A stretch of 64,000 bases of DNA, from NCBI GenBank assembly GCA_029204225.1, contig CM055113.1:4665881-4729880 (forward strand), written 5' to 3'. The position numbers were made by a program, and so were the translations under genes. Shown here piece by piece: positions 34,410-48,584 of this stretch. Positions within the stretch are counted from its first letter, which is position 1. Each line of letters begins with the position of its first letter. This DNA comes from Diphasiastrum complanatum (lineage: Eukaryota > Streptophyta > Lycopodiopsida > Lycopodiales > Lycopodiaceae). A model generated the notes under the pieces. That model was not told where the DNA came from and did no database searches. It saw only the letters and a list, made by a program, of their open reading frames with translations.

Positions 34410-35120
34410 CTGGATCTATGAATGCCTTGATCTTCAGACTAAGCAATGCACAAAATTTGTTGTGTGCATCAATACCAGTGTCTTCGTAAAAATATCTATC
34501 ATCATGTCCTGCATTCAACAGCACGTTAAGCTTACCTCTCTGTCGAGAATCTTACCCATGACATAGTGATATCAGATTTCGATGTGTTTACTTCTAAAAT
34601 GACATCTAGGATTGGCCGATAAGGAAATGGCACTCTGATTATCAAATAATATATTAGTTGGAGTGTACTAATTTAGATTGTTGTCTACTAATAGTAAATT
34701 TCTCAACCAAACTGCTTTTTTAATAGCTTGTGAAGTAGTAATATACATGCTTCTGTCGAAGAGAGAGTGATAGAGGTTCACTTACGATTGTTCTAGGAGA
34801 TAGGACCATCGTTGAAGAAGAATATAAATCCAGTTTTGGATTTATGAGTATATACATCTCCTTCCCAACTTGCATCTCTATATCCATTGAGTTGGCAAAT
34901 GCACCGTTGTAGCTCGAATGTATCTCATGACTCAAATTAGAGCCTCCAATAGATCATGCCAAGATTTGCCATGAATTGGCTTAGTGAGATAACTGCAAAA
35001 GAAATATTAGGTGATCTGGTACAAACCATTACATACATGAGAGATCCAAGTATCAACTAATAGGGACACTCTCTCATTTGCTCGATTCCAAATGGTATCT
35101 CATTATTTACAAAATTTTGA
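34410..35120 (-). pseudogene. Old Ty1/copia RT-RNase H relic
   Basis: Minus-strand translation in shifting frames shows the end of copia RT (GSLMYVMVCTRSPNISFAV, then SQFMAN) and then RNase H: AIKKAVWLRNLLL near 34720-34700, DNQSAISLSANP near 34650, SKHIEIRYHYV near 34580 and DIFTKTL near 34490. Several stops and frameshifts are present. In an intact element this domain copies RNA to DNA and removes the RNA strand. It belongs with the LTR junction at 34397 and is not part of the A-D family. Confidence 0.75.
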
Positions 35121-35124
35121 AGCC

Positions 35125-37270
35125 CTTAAATCTATTTCTCTATTATTTTAAACCTCTACGTTTTAAAAAAATTTCTTAAATATGAGGCAATTGCAGAGAT
35201 TCATATAATTTCTTCCAGTGTAGAACTTGGTTCTGAAGGAGTGAAAAGTTATATGAAATTATACTTCCATATATGATTTGTGAATATGGCTCAGAATCTA
35301 TTGATGTTTTCAATTGATTCAGTGGAGTTTAGACTTCCTAGACCCAAATGTTAATCTCTATTGGATAGTTGATTATTGAGATGTGCTTTTCTATCACTCG
35401 AGATAAGATATTCTATAATTTTGAGGAAAAAGTCTGGTGTGTAATAGTAATGCATACTAATGACTGACTTTTTCTAATCTTTCATATCTTATACATTGTC
35501 TCCTGAGAACTTTTTAATTAAGATTATGAAATTTCTTTTAAAAGGGGGAGAAGAAAAAATAGGAACAAGACTTTCGATGAATTAGCCAGTTGCATAGATT
35601 TTGAAAAAAAATTCTTGTATGTGTGGAAAGGTAGAACTATCCAGTTGAAATAGAGGAACCCTCTAAGAGATTATTTTGATAAACTTGGAAGTAGAGGAGT
35701 TTCGGGGATGTTGAGTTGTGAGATATTCATGAATATGAGAAGTAGTGGTAAAGATTAAATTAAGGTTCACTTATTATTTCCAAGTACCATTTTGTTATGG
35801 ATTGGATCAGAGGTATAAAGATGTAATTGTAAGCTTATGTCCAAATATGTCTATATAAGTTAGTCTAATCTTGGTTTGTACACTAAGATCTGAAGTAGGC
35901 TAATAGGTTGGAGATGTTTTTTTAATAAAAGTTAGATGGTTGGAAAACTTGTGATGTGGAATTATTCACTTCAAAGATTTCCCAGATATGTTATTTACTC
36001 ATGAGCAATTGAGTTCATTTGTAACTGAGTTGCAAGATTCTTAGTGAGTTTATGTGAGTAACATACCAGATTATGGATATCTACCAGTTTATAGCCTATG
36101 TTTTATGTATAGGAACATAGTTGGATATGTTGCTTATGTACATCTTAATCTTGTGGATCTGCTTCATGTTTCCTATGTACTGAGTTTATATCGTATACTT
36201 AAACTAGTCAAAATGCATAGACATATGAACAAGTAATGTGTGGAACATTTACTTGCAGGTTAATGGTTCTTTCTGTGCAAAGGATAATTCACTAAGTTAG
36301 TTATAGTTTAGAAAAGGATCTAAATGCGGTGTTATATTCGTATGATTGAGATCTTCACCAAGACATTTAAGATTTTTGAATCATTTACAATTGACTTGAG
36401 TAATTGAATTACTCTTGTTTAGAAATTAATTGGCACCAGGAATTGTTTATTTTGATCTATATTGCTCATAAGACACATGATGTGTGAGTCATCATGATTC
36501 ATCTATATAAGTTGTGTGCATAGAATATAGAAGATTCTTGATATTGAATATTTTTTGAATGAGAAATATATCCCAAGTTATTGACTGAACCCCAGTGAGC
36601 TCATATTGGATGACAAAGTCTAATTAATATCAAGGATAGCCACTGAATTCAGTTGGAATTCGGTAGAACTTTGTAATCTCTATATGTTGTTCTAGGTGAT
36701 TGTATAAAGTTTATGTTGTTAAAGACGGATATAATAATGGTCTTTAATTACTTGGTTGATTGTATAATTTCGAACTCATAATGTGGTTAAGAATCGGGTT
36801 GGAAAAATATTTTTGGAATCCAGTAAAAGGTTTCAGAATGTTTCTTATATTTCCTGAGTGGTATGTTATACATATACTCCAATATCTTTTAATAATTAAG
36901 TATGATATTGGAATCTTGTAAATTATGATTGACGAATCATAAGATTCTAAATGTTATGATTGAAGAATCATAAATGAATACTTAGTGGACATTAGAAGAT
37001 TATAAGGGAATGTGATGATTCTTAAGAGATGAGTAATTATTGATCGATTGAGAAAGATAAAAATCTAGATCTAAAATCTAAATTTTTTTTACTTCAATGC
37101 ATATTTGAGATTATATACATTCCACAAGCATTTTCATTAAGTAATTGTTTACTTATGAGAAATTTGCTCACTTTAGTGGATGAAATTCTACTACAGATTG
37201 TAGTCAAGGGATGCTTGTGAACTATTTTAAGCCTAAATCGATCAGATCATATTAATGAATAGCAAATAGG
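35125..37270. other. Non-coding AT-rich DNA
   Basis: About 2.1 kb in which I find no supported gene on either strand. It may include further decayed retrotransposon sequence. Confidence 0.35.
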
Positions 37271-37276
37271 CTAGTT

Positions 37277-37280
<4 letters not shown>

Positions 37281-37313
<33 letters not shown>

Positions 37314-37596
37314 AATGGACTTGAAAATCACTTCAGAACTGTAACTCATCATCTAGGATGATTTTGTGTTCTAATCTTATGACACATGATGCTTCTCAAC
37401 ATTGCTTGGAATTTCTTTACATCTATAGGAATGTTTATAGGAATGACAGCACTATTAATGCATCTGCCTTTGAGGCAAATGTTAGATACCCTGGTGTATA
37501 GCCAGGTAATGGTATTAGATTTAGGTGATGACATTTATAGGATGTTTTGAAACTGGTCGAAAATATATATTCGGACTATTTACGATGTCTCTTAAT

Positions 37597-37634
<38 letters not shown>

Positions 37635-37917
37635 AAAGGACTTGAAAATCACTTCAAAACTGTAACTCATCATCTAGGATGATTTTGTGTTCTAATCTTA
37701 TGACACATGATGCTTCTCAACATTGCTTGGAATTTCTTTACATCTATAGGAATGTTTATAGGAATGACAGCACTATTAATGCATCTGCCTTTGAGGCAAA
37801 TGTTAGATACCCTGGTGTATAGCCAGGTAATGGTATTAGATTTAGGTGATGACATTTATAGGATGTTTTGAAACTGGTCGAAAATATATATTCGGACTAT
37901 TTACGATGTCTCTTAAT

Positions 37918-37955
<38 letters not shown>

Positions 37956-38241
37956 AAAGGACTTGAAAATCACTTCAAAACTGTAACTCATCATCTAGGA
38001 TGATTTTGTGTTCTAATCTTATGACACATGATGCTTCTCAACATTGCTTGGAATTTCTTTACATCTATAGGAATGTTTCTAGGAATGACAGTACTATTAG
38101 TGCATCTGCCTTTGAGGCAAATGTTAGATACCCTGGTGTATAGCCAGGTAATGGTATTAGATTTAAGTGATGACATTTATAAGATGTTTTGAAACTGGTC
38201 GAAAATATATATTCGGACTATTTACGATGTCTCTTAATCAA
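37281..38241. repeat. 321-bp tandem repeat, three copies, each led by a CT tract
   Basis: Three head-to-tail copies with (CT)n beginning near 37281, 37602 and 37922 and a fourth CT tract at 38243. Copies 1 and 2 are almost identical; copy 3 carries scattered changes. A 61-codon antisense frame recurs every 321 bp only because the DNA repeats. Confidence 0.9.
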
Positions 38242-38252
38242 ATCTCTCTATC

Positions 38253-38307
<55 letters not shown>

Positions 38308-38725
38308 CCTAACCCTAAAATTTTACCCTAACTACCAACACCACCCTATCCCTAACCGTAACCAACACACATCATTTCATTACAAATTTTTACAAAATTC
38401 CATTCTCAAACCATTTTAAATTCTCCAAAATTCCATTCTCAAAACATGCTCTTACCAGATCCCAAGATTCTAAGATCGGCCTCCATTGCCCGTCATGATT
38501 CTCCCGGTTACCCCTCACAGTTCTCATGGTTTGCAGTTCTATACAGTTCCAACCCCTCCCTTCAGCCCTCCCCTCCCGCAAAGGACCGCAAAGTCAGTGA
38601 TTGCGGTCACATACGAAGACTCATTGCAAAGTATCACCTCTCTCTCTCATGCGGTCAAGATACGGTCTGTGTGCTGAGGTTTGATGTGGTTTGATGCGAG
38701 TCTCTCTCTCTCTCTCAATCTCTCT

Positions 38726-38824
<99 letters not shown>

Positions 38825-39017
38825 CCTCACAGTTCTCACAGTTGCCCCTCCCTTTGGTTCTCACAATTACTCCTCCCTTTGGCCCTCCCCAAAAAATGTG
38901 ACCATTTAGGACCACAATGGACCTCCCTTTGGCCTTCCCTTGAACCCTCCCAAATGATCGCATAACAGGTTGTTTGCATTTGTGGTCCCTTTGTGGTCCT
39001 ATGCAACCCCTCCCCAT

Positions 39018-39049
<32 letters not shown>

Positions 39050-40135
39050 GCATAGGTTTCACGATTGCCCCTCCCTTCGGCCTTCACGGTTCTCATGGTT
39101 GCCCCTCCCTTTGGTTCTCACGGTTACTCCTCCCTTTGGCCCTCCCCGAAAAAGGTGACCGTTTAGGTTCCTCTCATGGTTCCTCTCTCACAGTGGCTCT
39201 CACTGTTCTAACGGTGCTCACGGTGCTCTCTCTCTCACAATTCCTCTCACGGTTCCTCTCATTGTTCTAACGGTTCTCATGGTACTCTCTCTCTCACAGT
39301 TCCTCTCTCACGATTCCTCTCTCGCGGTTCCCCTCACTGTTCTAACGGTTCACATGGTTCTTGGATGCTATCAGTTCTCACGGGCCGTTGTTGACCCCTC
39401 CCAAACCACCGCAAAGGAGGTGTTTGCGGCCCCTCCACTCACTCACTCACTGGCCGTCACGGATCCGCAAACACACCTTAAACCTCAATGTACTCCTTAC
39501 ATGATTAATTGTTTCATCAGAAGGTGTGTTTGTTGACCGACAGTTGTGATAGCAGGCTCACGGCTCAAGGTTCCGATAGCAGGCTCTTCTCCTCACGCTT
39601 CTGATAGCATGCAGGTCACGATCTTCAACAACTCTTGGTAGTTGCGATCTTCAATAGCTCTTGCCAGTCGCGATATTCAACAGCTCTTTCCAGTTGCGAT
39701 CCAACGGTTCTCATGGTTCTCACGAATCTCTCTCTCTCTCTCTCACCGCTAAGGACCCCATTTCACCGCACTCACTCACTCACTCACGGTTCTCTCCCTC
39801 TCTCACTCACTCACTCACTCACAGTTCCCACAATTCTCACGATGCTCAATCTCTCTAGGATGCATAGGAACCGGAATTAGGCCGCAAAGGGACTGCATAA
39901 GGATCGCAAATAGGCCACAAAGGGACCGCATAGGGGTAGTTAGGCCGCAAAGGGATCACATTTAGGCTGCATAAGGACCGCCGCGTAAGTACTGCAATTA
40001 GGCCGCATAGGGACCACCGCCACCTAGATGAGAAAACCAGCATTCGTCAACGACATGACATACTGAATTTTCAAATCATCGGCCACCACCTAGATCGGCC
40101 TCCATTGCCCGTCAATGACGAGCACTCTTTACTAG
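38242..40135 (+). mobile_element. Helitron-like element 1 (3' end certain, 5' end approximate)
   Basis: Ends with hairpin TGCCCGTC-AAT-GACGAGCA (40106-40124, one mismatch), seven bases CTCTTTA, then CTAG (40132-40135) followed by T. That is the structure of a Helitron 3' end inserted before a T. The body is non-coding: long CT microsatellites (38699-38822, 39020-39048), repeated GGTTCTCACGGTTC units and GGACCGCATAAGG/TTAGGCCGCA units that also occur in the other two elements. A 23-bp match to the hairpin region at 38473-38495 suggests an internal truncated end. No Rep/helicase gene, so it is non-autonomous. Confidence 0.55.
38306..38365. repeat. Short telomere-like stretch
   Basis: CCTAACCCTAAAA, ACCCTAAC and CCCTAACC occur within 60 bp after the CT tract. 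Plant telomeres repeat CCCTAAA, but only isolated imperfect units are present. Confidence 0.25.
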
Positions 40136-40189
40136 TATATATATATATATATAGACATATGTATATATATCTATATATATATACATACT

Positions 40190-40244
<55 letters not shown>

Positions 40245-40262
40245 ATACATACATATATATCT
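40136..40262. repeat. (TA)n-rich microsatellite
   Basis: TA/CA-rich simple sequence directly after the Helitron-like 3' end. Confidence 0.9.
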
Positions 40263-40400
40263 ATATATATATATTTGAACTTATGTACAGTTTTGCACAT
40301 ATATATGGTTGCACCCATGCATCCTCCTCCCCTCACCCATGCATGAGCTTTTTCTAACTAAAAAACTTGGGAAGGAGGATGCATGTATGGGAAAAAATAT
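40262..40400. repeat. Foldback (MITE-like) repeat, copy 1
   Basis: Inverted repeat around CATGCATCCTCCTCCC ... GGAAGGAGGATGCATG. Its reverse complement resembles 59965-60125 (GCATGGGTGAGGGGAGG, TGTACATAA..TT, then TA repeats). Confidence 0.55.
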
Positions 40401-40409
40401 GCATGGCCC

Positions 40410-40579
40410 TGCTGCCCATGCATGTATGCATGCACTGACCACTCTCCAACCTCCAAGTGGTAGTGCATATTCAAGATAGCCAATCTTTTATTTATTAAGC
40501 ACATTTTCAAGATAGCCACTTTTTTCAAAATAGCCACCTTATATATTAGATTATGATGTCAAGATGAATGTGTAACGTG
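40410..40579. other. Non-coding spacer
   Basis: No gene seen; contains ATGCATGC-rich and AT-rich sequence. Confidence 0.3.
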
Positions 40580-40900
40580 CCAGTTCATGGGCGTAACTCT
40601 CTCTATCACAAATGGCCGCTCTATCTCTCTTTGTCTCTTTAGATCGCGACTGGCAGCTGTCTCTTTGTGTTTGTGTGTGTCATGGATCACGACTGGCATG
40701 CGCTCTTCTATCATTGTGGACCAATTGCAACGCTCTCTTTATTATTGTGAATTTGTGGACTCTCTTCATCATTGTGGATCAGTAGCAGACGATCTCTCTT
40801 TCATTGTGGATCAGTCGCAAGTGCTCTCTTTATCATTGTGGATCAGTCCTAGGCGCTCTCTCTTATCATTGTGGATCGCGACTGGCAAAGCTGAGTCTGT
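40580..40900. repeat. Degenerate ~30-bp minisatellite with ATTGTGGATCA units
   Basis: Units such as CTCTTTATCATTGTGGATCAG recur between about 40700 and 40885 with variation. The long open frame across it is low-complexity and not taken as a gene. Confidence 0.6.
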
Positions 40901-41100
40901 CTCTGTGTGTGTGTGTGTCTCTCTCTCTCTCTACATTGCAGGTTGCGGTTGATATGCGAGAGTGCAAAAGCTCTGATGTTGCTTATGTTTCAGGTTGGAA
41001 TTGTGTCACACATACACCTTCTTGCGCAGCTTCACCACCCTGCAAGATGCAAATTTGAGAGATCCTTACGTGCACATTCAAGGCCCATTGCAAATGCGTT

Positions 41101-41208
41101 CCCTGCTCTGCACAAAAAAGCTCGGAAGGAGCTCTCTGCTCTGCACAAAAAAGCTTGGAAGGAGCTCTCTGCTCTGCACAAAAAAGCTTGGAAGGAGCTC
41201 TCTGCTCG
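41101..41208. repeat. 33-bp tandem repeat, three copies
   Basis: Three near-identical units, each built from TGCTCTGCACAAAAAAGC and TTGGAAGGAGCTCTC. In one frame they encode an 11-residue unit ALHKKAWKELS, but I do not recognise the surrounding frame as a gene. Confidence 0.85.
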
Positions 41209-41354
41209 GTTTGCTGGCCAAATTTCAAATTCTTCACATTCTCTTGAATGTGCTGAATTCCACACTTAGATCTCTTAGAAACATAGCACCTATGGAGAAG
41301 CAGTGGATTCAGGCTTCAATAAGGAGCACTATTAATTCTTCACCGCTGCCCTCC

Positions 41355-41395
<41 letters not shown>

Positions 41396-41900
41396 ATAGA
41401 AAACATCCAAAAAGGTTCTACCTTTCATATCTGTGGATTTTATTTTGCAGTAGTCGCATTTGTCACAACAGTTGATGGCACCTAAAAAAATGACAACTAG
41501 AGCCATACACCTCCTTCTCACTAAACCAAAATTTGCAAAATTCCAAAACCAAATAATGCAATCAAATGCACAAGAACACAACTTACCATTTTCAAGAAGA
41601 GTAAAAAGAGGGAGCAACTGCCATTGTCACAGAAGAGCTCGAAGTGATGGCCTTGGCTTCTGAACAAAGCGAGAATTGGAGGGATGAGAGAAACAAGAGA
41701 GGTGCGACTCATAAGAGAGGGGTCGACCCAAAGAGGAAGATTTCGAAAATCCAGCTACAAGATAAAATTTTGACAAAAACCCACATCTACAAGTCAAATT
41801 TGTATAGAAAAATGACGATGAGATCCCTCGGAGAACCGTAGCCGAAAAGATCTATGAAACGGAACAAAGTTGGCACGTGACATATCTTGCAGGCCTTTTT

Positions 41901-42422
41901 TCACGTTTTTGTCCCAGCAAACCTCTCTAGGGCAAGCTGTCCACAATCACACAAAATAGGAGAAAGAGTTGAGAATCTTTGCAATTTTTCTTCATGGATC
42001 AAGTAATTTATGGCATGAGCACCTTCCTCATTGCAAACGATAGCCAAATGCTCTTTCACACCATTCTCTTCATGCTTACAACCTATATCTACATCTTCAA
42101 CGTCCTGGAAAGCCATTTTGTCTGCAAGGCTTGCAAAATTCATGTTTCATGGTTGGTTACCTCCTTTTTCAGCAGCATATGCATTAGGTTCTTCTACATA
42201 ATTCTTATGCTCACAAAGTGTCATAGTTATACTCTTTGTCTCCCTTTGTCCTTCCTTTGGCCCTTTATTCAAGATCCCATTAAGCTTAGCTCTTTGATGT
42301 GGCGGAAAGCTTTGCAGTGAACATGCTTCAAGGATATCTTGTCCAAAAGTTTGCAAAGAAGCAAACTCAAATATCCCATTGTTGTTCTTAGTATCTAAAA
42401 GATAAACTAATTTTTCCTGCAT
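41901..42422 (-). pseudogene. Unidentified ORF with one in-frame TGA
   Basis: Minus-strand frame of about 170 codons interrupted only by TGA at 42149-42147. Upstream it reads LVYLLDTKNNNGIFEFASLQ, downstream ADKMAFQDVEDVDIGCKH. The protein is soluble, acidic and of normal composition, unlike the CT-derived frames nearby, so a decayed gene or captured fragment is plausible. I do not recognise a family. The TGA could come from CGA or TGG by one transition. It lies between two Helitron-like units, but no link is shown. Confidence 0.35.
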
Positions 42423-42726
42423 TGAGAGTGGTTTTTAAGTTTGCTTTTCAAGGATTTTTAATGGAGTACATTGAGCAAATTTCATTTCCTTGTTCCTCGG
42501 TAATGCTCTTCCCTTCAAATCCTAAGGTGACCTCACATTTCCCTAAAAGGCTCTCTCATTTCTACAGGTCACTTTGAGCGTCAAATAGCAATTTCTAAAA
42601 GGGAAAAGTGTGCTAAATAATCGTTCAAAGATAACATTTTAGGTAGCTAAATACAACTTTCAATAAACATATTCTTCAAGTAGGTATTTGTTTTTACAAA
42701 TATTGAGTACAATGTTCTTTAAGTAA

Positions 42727-42945
42727 CACTACAAGAACTGCCTTGATTTCCGACGGGTTTTCTGACGTGAAATCGCATTTTAATTTTTTTTTGAATCGAC
42801 GCGGGTGTCGAAAAATGCATCGCTATAAGGTCGTCGGAATCTGTTGAAATCCACGCCAAGCACAAAACCGGCAACCGACTGGTAAAAACGAACTGGAGAA
42901 CATGCCACGTGGACGTCGGATTATGACGGCCCGACGACATGGATG
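42727..42945 (+). mobile_element. CACTA-type terminus (one end only)
   Basis: CACTACAAGAACTGCC, then TTTCCGACGGG and further GTCGG/CGACG motifs to about 42945, resembles the terminal inverted repeat and subterminal repeats of plant CACTA (CMC) transposons. TAA at 42724-42726 could be the 3-bp duplication. No matching GTAGTG end was found, so it is truncated where the minisatellite array starts. Confidence 0.45.
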
Positions 42946-46259
<3,314 letters not shown>

Positions 46260-46372
46260 TATACATACACACATATATATTTACATATATATACATATAC
46301 ACACACACATATATATGTATATATATACATATACATATACATATATGTGTATATATATATGTATAGATATAC

Positions 46373-46407
<35 letters not shown>

Positions 46408-46425
46408 CATATACATCTATACATA
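46260..46425. repeat. (TA)n/(CA)n microsatellite
   Basis: TA- and CA-rich simple sequence directly after Helitron-like end 2. Confidence 0.9.
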
Positions 46426-46429
46426 TAAA

Positions 46430-46610
46430 ACTATTTGTGCACATGTGGTGCGCATGTGTATGGGGTAGGAGAATGCACCCATGGTTGCATCCTACTAGCC
46501 CATGCAATTTTTAAAAAAATCTAACTAAAATTTTAAAAACTTTTAGATGCATGAATGGGAGGAGGATGTATGCATCCTACCCATGGATACACATTAGTGC
46601 CCCTCCCAAT
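46430..46610. repeat. Foldback (MITE-like) repeat, copy 2
   Basis: GCACCCATGGTTGCATCCTAC ... ATGGGAGGAGGATGTATGC, inverted around an A/T-rich centre with TCTAACTAAA, as in copy 1 (TCTAACTAAA at about 40353). Adjoins the (TA)n tract. Confidence 0.5.
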
Positions 46611-46619
46611 TCAAAGCAA

Positions 46620-46979
46620 GATACTCCCGCTCTCCCTCTCTCTCTCTCTCTCCAATTTGAATACACGATGTTCTGGACGTGAAACCATTTGGATCGGCCA
46701 GTTTAGGCTGCTTGCATTATTCTACTCGATTTCCTGTCCTGTAACATACAATCCATGTCTGTTTACGTTGCTTTTTTTTTTTATTTGATTTGATTACGCT
46801 TTTGCATTTCAGGGCTCTGGTCTGATTTCTCTATTTCGCAGGATGTGCTGAATGCATAGGATATTGGTTTGGACTTTTAGGGGATGTTCAACCAGATGCT
46901 GAGAAAACTGATATCAAATCGAGGAATTCTATCAAAATCAGCTCTCCCATCTTTCACACAAGCGTAGAGAGAGATAGAG
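46620..46979 (+). other. Possible 5' UTR/intron region upstream of the 46980 ORF
   Basis: Starts with a short CT tract and contains a T-rich stretch ending TTTTGCATTTCAG near 46812, a good plant intron acceptor, before the ORF at 46980. Consistent with a spliced leader but unproven. Confidence 0.3.
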
Positions 46980-47441
46980 ATGGTGGAAATGGGCTTCTCA
47001 TCGATCGTCATCCTTAGGCCCCGCGAGGTCGCACCTCCCATGGCTGGATGCTGCCCCTTTGGACTGGTCAGTAGAGACAAATCTGTTTTCTCTGCACATT
47101 GGAGTAGAGCTGGATCCAACAAGGCGACATTGCAAGTATGTGAGCGGTGTAATTTTGGCTGGAGTTCCAAGACCTATATGTCACCTGAATTGAGGAACAG
47201 CCCAAGGAAGACAAGTAAGTTTCAAGCAATGGCGACTTTGATTATAGAAGAAGCACCGAATGGAGTCGATTTGGCTTCTCTGAAGAAAGACGTGCTGGTG
47301 AGGATCCTCACCTTTCTTCTATGCTACTCAATTTGTGTTCAATTCTTGCAAGCTATGAATTTGCTAGCTTTGTCAGCTTTCCTGCTTCAATTTAGGCCTT
47401 TATATGCATGGAACGTCAGCATGAAAGCATTGGCAAAGTGA
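46980..47441 (+). CDS. Hypothetical first exon of a nuclear gene
   Basis: 153-codon frame starting MVEMGFSSIVILRPREV. The first 85 residues or so are rich in Ser, Arg and Lys with few acidic residues, like a plastid or mitochondrial targeting peptide. A more ordinary segment follows (ATLIIEEAPNGVDLASLKKDVL). A possible splice donor (CTG|GTGAGGAT) comes near 47297, after which the frame turns hydrophobic and looks intronic. I cannot assign a family. Downstream, the region is interrupted by decayed element F, so the gene may be truncated. Confidence 0.35.
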   Translation: MVEMGFSSIVILRPREVAPPMAGCCPFGLVSRDKSVFSAHWSRAGSNKATLQVCERCNFGWSSKTYMSPELRNSPRKTSKFQAMATLIIEEAPNGVDLASLKKDVLVRILTFLLCYSICVQFLQAMNLLALSAFLLQFRPLYAWNVSMKALAK

Positions 47442-47482
47442 TTGTACTTGGTTCATTGACTGAACCCATAACAGCCTTTCAG

Positions 47483-47538
47483 CGGACAACAGGGAGAGGA
47501 CGCGGACAGCAGGAAGAGGGCGCGGACAACAGCGAGTA
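47483..47538. repeat. ~19-bp minisatellite, three units
   Basis: GCGGACAACAGGGAGAGGA-like units repeat three times with small changes. Confidence 0.7.
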
Positions 47539-47574
47539 TTGTGATTACTAATGATTATAGAATTCAATGTAGGT

Positions 47575-48584
47575 CTGGTGTACAGTACTCAGACTGTGGG
47601 AGGCTGTACTTTCACACGTGTGAAGGCATCTTCAAAGGTTTGGGCCATTTAGTGAGGTTCAAACATAGATTTTTGATGGATTTTGATGGTTCAACTTGTG
47701 CTAATCTTATGAGATCATAATCTATTGTTTCCCTCATCATTTCAAGTGTTTTAGGATCCTTATTTGCTTTAATTTTTGTATCAGAGTCTAAAGGCTGAAA
47801 TGAGCTAAATCCTTGGTTTTCATTCAATTTTATCACAATTTTTTATCTAAATCTTGTGTAGATTGGATTTAGCATCTAGCATTGATTCTAGAACTCAAAG
47901 TGAGTCAAATACATTGGAGATTGGTGTTGTGTGACTTTATTTGCTTGTGTTTAGGTGTCTAAAACCAGAGGCAAAGTTGAATTCAATTCACATTACCAAG
48001 ATAGCAAGTTTTGCTTGCTCCAAGCATTGATTTCTAAGCGAGTTTTGGAGGTGATTTCATAGAGGAGGCTTTCTAGCATTCAAGGAGAGGGAAGATTAGA
48101 GTTTTGGGGACTCTTCAAGGCTGTTCTAAGGTGTAGAGGACACCTCCTAAAGTGATTTAGGTTCAGTCCAACCATTGCTTGACTTATGCACCAAATTAGA
48201 TCAATTTTTCATCAATTTTGATCAATTTTTGCTTGTGATTGGATAGTAGATTGTGTTGCATCCTCATTAAGTTCCATTTAGATCTTTTACAAGTGATTTT
48301 TAAGTATATTAAGGAGCTGAAAATCATTCTTGATCAGATCATTTGGAAGCTTTTATGTTCTTTATAGAAAGAGGGGCAATTCTACTAGTATTGGCTTCTT
48401 CAATCAAGCAAGTGCATTGTTTATAGTATTCTATGATTTGATTTTGTTAGAGATCATTCTTAGATCTTTATAGGAAGTCTATTACTGATGTTTTCAGGTC
48501 CCTAAGAAGTGGGATAAGGTAGATCTTCAATCAAATCAATAGAAGTAACCTTCATTTGTGTCAAGTCCTTGATTAGGAGACTAG
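47575..48584 (+). other. Element F: partial 5' LTR, degenerate PBS and leader
   Basis: CTTTCACACGTGTGAAGG near 47610 matches the palindrome found in the other LTRs. TTGTATCAGAGT at 47776-47787 resembles the plant copia PBS TGGTATCAGAGC, placing the LTR end near 47775. The leader runs to the gag start at 48585. The LTR start is not defined. Confidence 0.5.

Noticed and set aside
37349-38176. Three identical 61-codon minus-strand frames
   Set aside because: They recur only because the 321-bp DNA unit repeats; there is no similarity to a known protein and no start or splice context.
38306-38365. Interstitial telomere array
   Set aside because: Only a few imperfect CCCTAA-like words, no true tandem array.
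38621-39062. Long Ser/Leu, Arg/Glu and Leu/Ser frames over CT/GA tracts (also 43500-45860, 51862-52647, 55824-57693)
   Set aside because: They are translations of dinucleotide repeats in all frames of both strands and carry no information about genes.
40112-40336. Tyr/Ile-rich frame over TA repeats (also 46216-46507)
   Set aside because: Product of (TA)n/(CA)n microsatellites.
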